From contig NC_013517.1 of assembly GCF_000024405.1 (NCBI RefSeq), positions 3,813,989 to 3,877,988 on the forward strand: DNA of 64,000 bases, read 5' to 3'. Source of the stretch: Sebaldella termitidis ATCC 33386. GTDB taxonomy: Bacteria > Fusobacteriota > Fusobacteriia > Fusobacteriales > Leptotrichiaceae. The notes below the pieces were generated by a model, which saw only the letters and a list, made by a program, of their open reading frames with translations, was not told the origin of the DNA and ran no database searches. The position numbers and the translations under genes are program-made. Below, piece by piece: positions 1-6,444 of this stretch (positions are counted from its first letter, which is position 1; each line of letters starts with the position of its first letter).

Positions 1-1510
1 ATGCAAAGGCTGCATACGGAACCAGATTTCCATTCCCCATTGCTCCGAGACAGAAAGCATAGGCTGCTTTATTCACCGGACCTCCAAGATCAAATGATAC
101 CATAGCTCCTATTATCGCTCCGAGTACAATTGCATTTGCTCCCTGCATTGCATTCAGCCAGTCTGTCAGCGCAGTATTAAGCCATGCCACCGGTTTTCCC
201 ACTACAAACATCATAAGTGTTCCTACCACAAATGTCCCTACTACGGGATACAAAAAGAAATTAAAGAAACCTGCAAGTGTTTTACCGCCTTTTATATTAG
301 CCTTAATCCATTTCATTATATAACCGGCAAGGAATCCTCCAACTAATCCTCCAAGAAACCCTGAATTAATAAGATTCGCGGCAAATCCTGCGGCAAATCC
401 CGGTGCAAGCCCCGGCTTATCTGATATTGAAAATGAAATATACGCTGCAAGTACCGGCACCATCAAGGTTCCAAGCAATCCGCCGCTTAATTTTCTGTAC
501 ATCCACAGCCATGAATTTTCCTGATCCCATAATGCTTCCAGATGAAGTGTCTGCTTCATAAGAGTGGCTATAGCAAGAAGCATTCCCCCCGCTACAATCA
601 ACGGTACTATATATGATATCCCTGTTAATATTGCTCTTTTCGATTCTTCCCTGAATGAAAGCTTTCTTTCGGGTTCCTGCGCAGCTCCTGCATAAACACT
701 TCTTCCCTTTTTGGCAATTTCAAGTGCTTTTTTTATTAGTCCTTCCCCGTTTTTAATAGGCTCGGCTACAGGTACTTCTATGCTCGGAATTCCTGCGAAT
801 CTTTCCTTTTCCTTTACTGCTACCTCAGCTGCAAATATTACAGCCTCAGCTTTGGCAAGCTCTTCATTGGTAAATCTTCCTTCTATTCCGTTTGCGCCCT
901 GTTTCTCTGTCCTTACTTTTACATTTAGTTTTCTTCCTGCTTTTTCAAGTGATTCTGCTGCCATATATGTATGTGCTATTCCTGCCGGACACGCAGTAAC
1001 TCCCAGTATTAATCTTTCTGTATCAAAATTTTTCTCATCTTCTTTTATTTCATCTTCCGAAAGCAGTTCAAGAAACTTTTTTTCATTATCAGCTTTCAGA
1101 AGCTTTTCTATTAACTCTTCATCGGCAAGCTTTGATGTAAGCTTGGTCAGTATTTCAATATGAGTACTTCCGGCCTGTGAATCCGGCACTGCAATTAAAA
1201 ATATAAGCTCTGCATCTTCTGAAGTTTCATCTATTTTCTCCCAGTCTTTTATAGGTGTTTTTACAGTGGCTGCTGCAAAACATGGCTCCAGTACAAATGC
1301 CGATTTCCCGTGCGGAATAGCCAGCTTCATCCCTACATTTGTCGCTCCCTGCTTTTCTCTTGCTTCCACATCCTTAAGATAACCCTCTTTATCGCTTATT
1401 TTTCCGCTTTCATACAGCTTCTCTGCCAGAGCCTCCAAAGCTTCCTGCTTTGATTTGTAATCTGCTTTCAGAATTACCAAATCTTCATTTGTTAATTTTT
1501 TCAAATTCAT
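1..1510 (-). CDS. PTS fructose-family EIIABC permease (3' end beyond window)
   Basis: Inner-membrane phosphotransferase permease that imports and phosphorylates a hexose or related sugar using phosphate from HPr. The 503 visible residues run EIIA, EIIB, EIIC. EIIA (about 1-150) carries the phospho-accepting His in AIPHGKS near residue 67. EIIB (about 165-260) has the catalytic Cys in VTACPAGIAHT near 174. A hydrophobic EIIC starts near residue 290 and is cut by the window edge. The ATG at 1510 follows a good AAGGAGG ribosome site. A HutC-type GntR regulator gene lies just upstream on the same strand, and two operator-like sites occupy the gap, so the gene is probably induced by its own phosphorylated substrate. 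A-B-C fusions include fructose (FruA) and mannosylglycerate (MngA) permeases; the substrate cannot be read from sequence. No fruK-like kinase is next to it, which weakens a plain fructose assignment. Confidence 0.88.
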   Translation of the reverse strand, partial: MNLKKLTNEDLVILKADYKSKQEALEALAEKLYESGKISDKEGYLKDVEAREKQGATNVGMKLAIPHGKSAFVLEPCFAAATVKTPIKDWEKIDETSEDAELIFLIAVPDSQAGSTHIEILTKLTSKLADEELIEKLLKADNEKKFLELLSEDEIKEDEKNFDTERLILGVTACPAGIAHTYMAAESLEKAGRKLNVKVRTEKQGANGIEGRFTNEELAKAEAVIFAAEVAVKEKERFAGIPSIEVPVAEPIKNGEGLIKKALEIAKKGRSVYAGAAQEPERKLSFREESKRAILTGISYIVPLIVAGGMLLAIATLMKQTLHLEALWDQENSWLWMYRKLSGGLLGTLMVPVLAAYISFSISDKPGLAPGFAAGFAANLINSGFLGGLVGGFLAGYIMKWIKANIKGGKTLAGFFNFFLYPVVGTFVVGTLMMFVVGKPVAWLNTALTDWLNAMQGANAIVLGAIIGAMVSFDLGGPVNKAAYAFCLGAMGNGNLVPYAAFA

Positions 1511-1521
1511 AATTTCCTCCT

Positions 1522-1596
1522 TGTATAGACATGTTTAACTTTTTCAAAAAAAATTGTCTTTTTCCAATAAAATCAGTATTCCAACCTGTATAGACA
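1522..1596. promoter_or_regulatory. Two HutC/GntR-type operators upstream of the PTS gene
   Basis: The decamer TGTATAGACA occurs at 1522-1531 and again at 1587-1596. Its core GTATAGAC fits the published HutC-subfamily consensus GTMTAKAC of GntR regulators. One copy overlaps the translation-start side of the PTS gene and the other lies 65 bp upstream, as expected for repression by the adjacent UTRA-domain regulator. Confidence 0.7.
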
Positions 1597-1655
1597 ACTT
1601 GTTTATTCCCAAAAAATAAAGAAGAAAAACTTCTTTACTTATATATACCATATTT

Positions 1656-2375
1656 TCAATATTTGTCAATATCTTTTTTCAAAATTTCCAAAAATTTATA
1701 TTTTTCCTGATTATAAAAAGCCTTTGTATATTCGAATATTTCCCCGTTTTCGAGTATCGCAGTATTTTCCAGTTTAAATACAGGAATATTTTCTTTTATA
1801 TTAAGAAGCTCCTTTATATCCCTGTTTGGCAATACACCCATATATTCCTTCTGCATCTCTTTTATTTTATAGTTTTCGCTTAATGCATAATTATACTTGG
1901 ACTCAAAAAATTCATTTAACCTTTTTTCATTTACAAATTTTTTCGGAATATAAGTTATCTCTACCACCACAGGCTCTTCATTGATAAATCTCAGTCTTTT
2001 CAGATATACTATACGCTCCTCCTTATTTATATTGAGCTTTTTACTTATCTGGTCAGACGGAAAACGCTCCTCATACTGGAGTACATTAGTAACTGCACTG
2101 AGATTTTCTCTTTTTGTTCTTTCACTGAATCCTATTGCCTCATTCAAATAGATTATATGCTTATTTTCATTATTTTTTACATATGTTCCTTTTCCCTTTA
2201 TCTTATACAGATAATTTCTCTGAACGAGATTTTCTATGGCTTTTCTGCATGTCATTCTGCTTACTCCGAACTTTTTTGCCAGCTCATTTTCAGATTCTAT
2301 TTTTTCCTCTGATAAATATACATCACTTTTTATATTATTCAAAATATATTCTTCTATCTTATCGAATTTCATCAT
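1656..2375 (-). CDS. GntR/HutC-family transcriptional regulator (UTRA domain)
   Basis: DNA-binding repressor that senses a small sugar-type effector. Residues 1-70 form a GntR winged helix-turn-helix, with SENELAKKFGVSRMTCRKAI as the recognition region and a GKGTYV wing. Residues 85-235 match the UTRA effector-binding fold of the HutC subfamily (for example VVEITYIP and the ENTAILENGEIFEY segment). The length of 239 residues is normal. The start MM sits at the end of an A+T-rich leader; the second Met is equally possible. The gene precedes the PTS permease on the same strand with a 145-bp gap holding two HutC-type operators, so it probably controls that permease. Relatives respond to sugar phosphates (MngR, NagR, TreR); the effector here is not known. 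Confidence 0.9.
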   Translation of the reverse strand: MMKFDKIEEYILNNIKSDVYLSEEKIESENELAKKFGVSRMTCRKAIENLVQRNYLYKIKGKGTYVKNNENKHIIYLNEAIGFSERTKRENLSAVTNVLQYEERFPSDQISKKLNINKEERIVYLKRLRFINEEPVVVEITYIPKKFVNEKRLNEFFESKYNYALSENYKIKEMQKEYMGVLPNRDIKELLNIKENIPVFKLENTAILENGEIFEYTKAFYNQEKYKFLEILKKDIDKY

Positions 2376-2449
2376 ATTCTTAGTTTTATCCCTTTATTTT
2401 TATTATATGTTATATGCATGTTTTTTTCCAGTATTTTTATTTGCAGACA

Positions 2450-2965
2450 TTACTCCATATACAGTATTTCTTCCAGAGAGGGCACCTCCGGATCATCTTC
2501 ATAAGGCAGATCCACAAAAATATCATCTAAGTACCCGACCGTACCGTCCTTTTCAAAATAAACAGTCAGGTTCAGATTAGTAAATTCATATGATCCGTCG
2601 TATTGGTCTTCTTCATGCTCAAATTCAAAATCTTTATGTGATATCTTATGATAATATTCTACTTTTTCCAGAATTGTTCTCATATCCTCGCCGCTTTTTA
2701 TTGTTAATCCTCTGTCCAGATACAGCTCATTCACTATAAAGCTCAGGGAATGATATTCTGCCTGATCTTTTTCCACATAATAATTAACTCTGTAAAAAAT
2801 CTCCAAATCTATTTCGGAATACAGAAAACTCACCTTAAAATCTTTCAATTCAGAGTCTCTTTCTATTTTTCTCTCATTCGGCGTGCCGAATACATTTATT
2901 ATTTCTCTTAAATCTATTCTTTCTATCCCGTTAATTCCGTTAGTATCATTTAAAGTAAATTTCAT
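2450..2965 (-). CDS. Unrecognised acidic cytoplasmic protein, 171 aa
   Basis: I do not recognise a family. The product is strongly acidic, has no signal peptide or membrane segment, and reads as a mixed alpha/beta protein with many Asp/Glu and Tyr residues; its C-terminus has the acidic stretch DLPYEDDPEVPSLEEI. The ATG at 2965 has a plausible ribosome site (GGGAGGTT) a few bases upstream. It sits alone between the GntR regulator and a small ORF, all on the minus strand, with an A+T-rich spacer of about 210 bp before the next gene. Acidic orphan proteins of this size can be immunity or anti-restriction proteins, but nothing here supports such a call. Codon use is like the neighbours, so I take it as a real gene. 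Confidence 0.7.
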   Translation of the reverse strand: MKFTLNDTNGINGIERIDLREIINVFGTPNERKIERDSELKDFKVSFLYSEIDLEIFYRVNYYVEKDQAEYHSLSFIVNELYLDRGLTIKSGEDMRTILEKVEYYHKISHKDFEFEHEEDQYDGSYEFTNLNLTVYFEKDGTVGYLDDIFVDLPYEDDPEVPSLEEILYME

Positions 2966-3177
2966 AACAACCTCCCTGTTGTTTATATATATATTTTGAA
3001 TTTTACCATTTTTATATCAAAAGTCAAAAAATATATTATTTTTCTCTGTATAGTAATTTTCAGATATTTTTTTAGTTGATGATTTCACTAAATTATTTAG
3101 CTTCAATAAACAAAAAAAGGCTATATCAAAATTAAAATATCTTTTGATATAGCAAATTAATCAAATCATTTTTTATT

Positions 3178-3432
3178 TCAATTTGAGTTTTTTAAATACT
3201 CTCTCAAAGCAAAACCTGACTTAAAACTAAAATCAGCACATTCTAAAAGTTCATCAAGAATCATCTCACTTATCTTACAATAATCCTTAAACACTTCATT
3301 ACCATATTTTTCCTGAAATTGATTTTCTAAATCCAAAATTTCTTGATTCAATTTTATAAGTTTTGGATCTGTAACTAGATTTTCCTCAAATAAAGTATTA
3401 AACAGTGTTTCTTTTGATATCATTGATACCAC
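3178..3432 (-). CDS. Small helical protein resembling DUF6809
   Basis: An 84-residue, largely helical cytoplasmic protein. The layout, an N-terminal L..LFEENL segment, a heptad-rich middle and a C-terminal DFSFKSGFALREYL segment, recalls the DUF6809 family, whose members end in a similar F..GF.LG..L motif; this is recognition by eye only. The start region reads MVSMIS; the first ATG follows an AAGGGGTGGTATC-like ribosome site, so 3432 is favoured. DUF6809-type genes are common in clostridial mobile elements, and the next gene upstream is also a small basic protein of a type often seen in such elements. No integrase or transposase is nearby. Function unknown. Confidence 0.55.
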   Translation of the reverse strand: MVSMISKETLFNTLFEENLVTDPKLIKLNQEILDLENQFQEKYGNEVFKDYCKISEMILDELLECADFSFKSGFALREYLKNSN

Positions 3433-3497
3433 CCCTTTTTGTTTTTATATCAATATTATATCATTCCATTTTAAAAAGTCAAGATTTTTTAAAATAA

Positions 3498-3722
3498 TCA
3501 TTTACACTTTATTACTTCCAGAAAAATCTTTTTTAATGCTTCTGTAGTGCTTTTCAGATTATTTTCTTTTATATATTCATTAAGATTACTTCTCATTTCT
3601 TCATATTCATAGTCTTCTACTTTATATCCAAAAAATTTCTTTGGATTTTTCAATGTTTTTTTTCTGCCTGTAAAGACCCCATCTCCTGATTTTCTTCCGC
3701 TCTTGCCTTTTACTCCTGACAT
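3498..3722 (-). CDS. Small basic protein with GKSGRK N-terminus
   Basis: A 74-residue basic protein starting MSGVKGKSGRKSG. I place the start at 3722 because a strong GGGGAGG ribosome site lies 6 bases upstream of that ATG; an in-frame ATG 24 bp further upstream has none. Residues 1-35 are Lys/Arg/Gly-rich and probably disordered or DNA-contacting; residues 40-74 form an amphipathic helix pair (YEEMRSNLNEYIKENN, STTEALKKIFLEVIK) that could be a ribbon-helix-helix-like or dimerisation region. Similar GxKGKSGRK openings occur on small plasmid and phage DNA-binding proteins and some terminase small subunits, but the rest is too short for a family call. Probable remnant or cargo of a mobile element, with low certainty. 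Confidence 0.55.
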   Translation of the reverse strand: MSGVKGKSGRKSGDGVFTGRKKTLKNPKKFFGYKVEDYEYEEMRSNLNEYIKENNLKSTTEALKKIFLEVIKCK

Positions 3723-3821
3723 AATTTTCCTCCCCTGCTTTTTCAAATTATATCATTTTTAAAATAATTATGTAAATATCAATTAATATTCTGTCCCTAA
3801 ATACAGATTTTTATTGCAATT

Positions 3822-3850
3822 AAAAAGACTGTCTTAATAAAGACAGCCTG
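3822..3850 (-). terminator. Intrinsic terminator of candidate small RNA A
   Basis: Minus-strand stem AGGCTGTCTT / AAGACAGTCT with one G-U pair and a four-base loop, followed by five U residues. Confidence 0.7.
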
Positions 3851-4040
3851 AAAGTTTAAAATAAAATTTCTGGAGAGATTTCAGCACCCTGTTTTATACA
3901 GTCTTAAAAATAACTGCTAAGACCGGATGCGAGTGTTAATTACCTGTTGACTTTTTTCCCGACAGTATAAAGACTTTATTCCGATACTTTTAACCCAAAA
4001 AACTCCAATTTTTTAAATTATATAAATTTTTATACTGTTT
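3822..4040 (-). ncRNA. Candidate small RNA A (paralogue of the one at 10168-10381)
   Basis: Read on the minus strand, a -10-like TATTAT (4047-4052) sits 9 bp below a TTCACA-N5-TTCACA direct repeat (4062-4078). The transcript would begin near 4040 with a stem formed by CAGTATAAA-type arms (4029-4037 with 3963-3971), carry GGAGTTTTTTGG in the loop, contain UCUCUCC (3872-3878) and end in an intrinsic terminator at 3822-3850. It has no convincing ORF. The segment 3963-4079 aligns without gaps to 10304-10420, with about two thirds of positions identical by hand count. The upstream permease stops at 4094, so this could be its 3' tail, but the promoter-like signals argue for an independent RNA of about 215 nt. 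Confidence 0.45.
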
Positions 4041-4046
4041 GATATT

Positions 4047-4078
4047 ATAATACTACTCCTATGTGAAGACAATGTGAA
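4047..4078 (-). promoter_or_regulatory. TTCACA direct-repeat promoter A
   Basis: Minus-strand TTCACA hexamers occupy 4073-4078 and 4062-4067, exactly 11 bp apart, followed after 9 bp by TATTAT (4047-4052). Tandem hexamers with 11-bp periodicity upstream of a -10 are typical of OmpR/PhoB/PhoP-type response regulators. The same arrangement recurs at 10388-10419. Confidence 0.5.
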
Positions 4079-4093
4079 TAAAAAAAATATTTT

Positions 4094-5110
4094 TTATATT
4101 TTCATATCCCCTTGTTTTATAAGTCCAGTTTTTCTCATAATACCTGATACTAAAAGAGCTATTACCGCCGGAAATATAAAATGCAGAAGAAGCATGGGAA
4201 TAAGAGACTTTTCTCCCATCACTTCAAATGTAGTAAACTGCCCCACAAGACCGCTTGTACCCATTCCTGCACCTATTTTATTATTTTCCATTTTAAATAT
4301 TGCTGCACCTACTCCCCCGAGTATTACCGAAGCTGCCATCGGAGGAACCAGAATAAGGGGATTCTTTATACTGTTCGCCATCTGAAGCTTTGAAGTTCCC
4401 AGTCCATGTGAAATAAGACCGTTAAATCCGTTGTCTTTATATCCCGCCACTGCAAAGCCCACCATATGACAGGCACATCCTATAGTCGCAGCACCAGCCG
4501 ACAGTCCTGACAGACCTAGAGATATTGCCACAGCTGCGCTGCTTATCGGAGAAGTTATTATTATTCCCATTATTAATGCCACAAGAATTCCCATAGGCAG
4601 AGGATTTAGATTAGTAGATTTATTTATTATGTTTCCTATAAGCATCATAAATCTGCTGATATAGGGTGAAGCAAATATGCTTATCACACCGCCTGCTATG
4701 ATAGTAATTCCCGGAACAACAATAATATCACACTTGGTTTTTCCAAATACTGCTTTTGATGCAAGTGCTCCTGCCACACTGGCTGCAAGCGACCCTACCG
4801 GCTCTCCCGATGCCAGTATATATGAGCTTCCTCCGTATTTAATAGTTCCTGCACCGAGCATTCCGCATACTACAGATGCAAAAACTCCCAGTGGCGGTGC
4901 TTCCAGTGATAATGCCACACCTGCACCTATAGCCGGTCCCATCATATACTGTGCTACCTGCCCAAACATAATTAATTCCTGAATATTCAGATATGTTCCG
5001 ATCTGTTTCAGTATTACCCCTGTCACCAGTGACGCCATTAACCCAAGTGCCATCCCGTTCAAAATTTTTACCAAAGTATTGTTCAAAAATCCTGCTTCTT
5101 GTTTTTTCAA
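4094..5110 (-). CDS. PTS EIIC-like permease, candidate niacin-pathway transporter
   Basis: A 338-residue polytopic membrane protein of the PTS_EIIC_2 type (PF13303-like), with about nine or ten hydrophobic segments and many Gly/Ala-rich helices such as GMALGLMASLVTGVIL and MGPAIGAGVALSLEAPP. Members of this family often stand alone without EIIA or EIIB domains, and none is encoded here, so phosphorylation-coupled sugar import is doubtful. The start follows an AGGAGAAG ribosome site. The gene lies 30 bp downstream of niaR on the same strand. NiaR regulons are known to include uncharacterised membrane proteins thought to import niacin, so a role in nicotinic acid or nicotinamide uptake is a reasonable inference. 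A generic sugar permease remains the alternative. Confidence 0.8.
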   Translation of the reverse strand: MKKQEAGFLNNTLVKILNGMALGLMASLVTGVILKQIGTYLNIQELIMFGQVAQYMMGPAIGAGVALSLEAPPLGVFASVVCGMLGAGTIKYGGSSYILASGEPVGSLAASVAGALASKAVFGKTKCDIIVVPGITIIAGGVISIFASPYISRFMMLIGNIINKSTNLNPLPMGILVALIMGIIITSPISSAAVAISLGLSGLSAGAATIGCACHMVGFAVAGYKDNGFNGLISHGLGTSKLQMANSIKNPLILVPPMAASVILGGVGAAIFKMENNKIGAGMGTSGLVGQFTTFEVMGEKSLIPMLLLHFIFPAVIALLVSGIMRKTGLIKQGDMKI

Positions 5111-5140
5111 TTCTCTTCTCCTTTTGTATATAAAAAATTT

Positions 5141-5695
5141 TTATATTATCAAATATCCTTTTTTCAGCAGCTCGTTTTTTATTTTCTCAAAGCTCTCTTT
5201 ATTCGTTGTTTCAATGGTATGCATATGAAGTCCGTCAGTAAGTGAACATAAAGGCTCTACTCTTGATGCTTCCAGTTTTTCCATAAATTTTTCAATATCA
5301 TCTTTAGTTCTTATATTCAGATTTCCTTTTACCTCACCGTAAACACCATGCTCCACAAATACATCCAGTACTTTCCCACCATGATTTACTATTATTCCCA
5401 GCTCGTCCTCCAGCTCATATTTTCCTGAATGACGGCAGACGATAGTATTAAGAACTCCTTCCCGCCTGAGCTTTATGTATCCGTTCGGAGTAGCTATGAT
5501 ATCCTCTCCGGTTGCTCTCAAAAGAGATATATCCTGTACTATTACCTGCCTTGAAACATTAAATTTTTTCCCCAAAGCACTTCCTTTTACACTTTCAGAA
5601 GATTCATTTAATATTTTCAATATTTGGTTTCTTCTTTCCTGATTATCCAAAATTTTACACCTCATTTCACACTGTATATTCTTCTGTCTTGTCAC
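5141..5695 (-). CDS. niaR: NiaR niacin-responsive repressor (HTH_11 plus 3H domain)
   Basis: Repressor of NAD synthesis and niacin-uptake genes, using nicotinic acid as co-repressor. An N-terminal HTH_11 winged helix (ERRNQILKIL through VSRQVIVQDISLLR) is followed by a 3H domain carrying the metal-binding His residues in CRHSGKYE and LTDGLHMHTI. The open frame begins at a GTG (5695) with no spaced ribosome site; an ATG at 5665 or, best supported, a TTG at 5650 preceded by GAGGTG gives a start MDNQERR like known NiaR proteins, so the real gene is probably 160-170 residues. It is followed 30 bp later by the EIIC-like permease and is divergent from the hydrogenase operon. NiaR is known in Fusobacteria. 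Confidence 0.88.
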   Translation of the reverse strand: MTRQKNIQCEMRCKILDNQERRNQILKILNESSESVKGSALGKKFNVSRQVIVQDISLLRATGEDIIATPNGYIKLRREGVLNTIVCRHSGKYELEDELGIIVNHGGKVLDVFVEHGVYGEVKGNLNIRTKDDIEKFMEKLEASRVEPLCSLTDGLHMHTIETTNKESFEKIKNELLKKGYLII

Positions 5696-5809
5696 CTTTG
5701 ATATTTAATTTATCATATTTTGAAGTTTTTTTCAAACTTTATTTTCAAAAAGTATGTATATAAAAATAATTTACACGATCTTATAATCTAATATTATAGA
5801 CCTAATTTA

Positions 5810-5872
5810 CTTTACATATGTAAAGCAAAGGAATATTTGTTCTTGACAATAAAAAAATTTTGAGCCTATAAT
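5810..5872 (+). promoter_or_regulatory. hydCBA promoter with upstream 16-bp palindrome
   Basis: TTGACA (5843-5848) and TATAAT (5867-5872) are separated by 18 bp and point at hydC. A perfect palindrome, CTTTACATATGTAAAG, spans 5810-5825. If transcription starts about 7 bp after the -10, the palindrome is centred near -61.5, a common class I activator position. It could equally serve the divergent niaR gene. Confidence 0.6.
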
Positions 5873-5953
5873 TTATTACAGACTGTATTTTACCTGATAT
5901 GAAAATAAATTGTTTCTATTTATAAAGATTTCTAGAAAAGGCGGTTGATAAGT

Positions 5954-6430
5954 ATGTGTCCAAACCGATTAAAAGAAAACGGATTCAGGGAGCTGGAGTC
6001 TTATATAAATTCACTGGATACCAAGGAGGAAGCATTAATCACAGTTTTACATAAAGCTCAGGAAATCTTCGGTTATCTTCCCAAAGAGGTACAGGAATTT
6101 ATCGCCGACAAACTCAATGAACCCCTTGCCCGTGTTTACGGCGTCGTTAGTTTTTATTCATTTTTTACCATGATTCCCAAAGGAGATATTGCAATATCCG
6201 TCTGTCTGGGAACAGCCTGCTTCGTCAGAGGAGCAGAAAAGGTACTAGATGAGTTTCAAAGCAGGCTTGGAATAAAAGCAGGCGAAACCTCTCCCGACGG
6301 AAAATTTTCACTGGATGTGCTGCGCTGCATAGGTGCCTGCGGAATCGCCCCTGTGGTGCTGGTAAACGGGAAAGTATACAAAAAAGTTGAAGCAGGTGAA
6401 GTAAAAAATATTGTTAGTGAATATATGTGA
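5954..6430 (+). CDS. hydC: HydC/NuoE-type [2Fe-2S] subunit of the hydrogenase
   Basis: Thioredoxin-fold [2Fe-2S] subunit of a trimeric, NAD- and ferredoxin-linked [FeFe]-hydrogenase (HydABC/HndA type) in the cytoplasm. The 158-residue protein has the helical N-terminal NuoE region (residues 10-75, with EIFGYLPKEVQEFI) and the cluster-binding Cys motifs CLGTAC near residue 88 and RCIGACG near 130. The usual NuoE length is about 150-170. I chose ATG 5954 because AGGCGG lies 9 bp before it; the upstream in-frame TTG abuts the ribosome site. It is the first gene of the hydCBA operon: its stop lies 14 bp before the next start. A consensus promoter lies about 80 bp upstream. Confidence 0.93.
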   Translation: MCPNRLKENGFRELESYINSLDTKEEALITVLHKAQEIFGYLPKEVQEFIADKLNEPLARVYGVVSFYSFFTMIPKGDIAISVCLGTACFVRGAEKVLDEFQSRLGIKAGETSPDGKFSLDVLRCIGACGIAPVVLVNGKVYKKVEAGEVKNIVSEYM

Positions 6431-6444
6431 AGGGAGTGAAGTAT

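Noticed and set aside
711-1163. 150-codon plus-strand frame
   Set aside because: Antisense to the PTS gene; Ser/Phe-rich composition typical of a shadow frame and no ribosome site.
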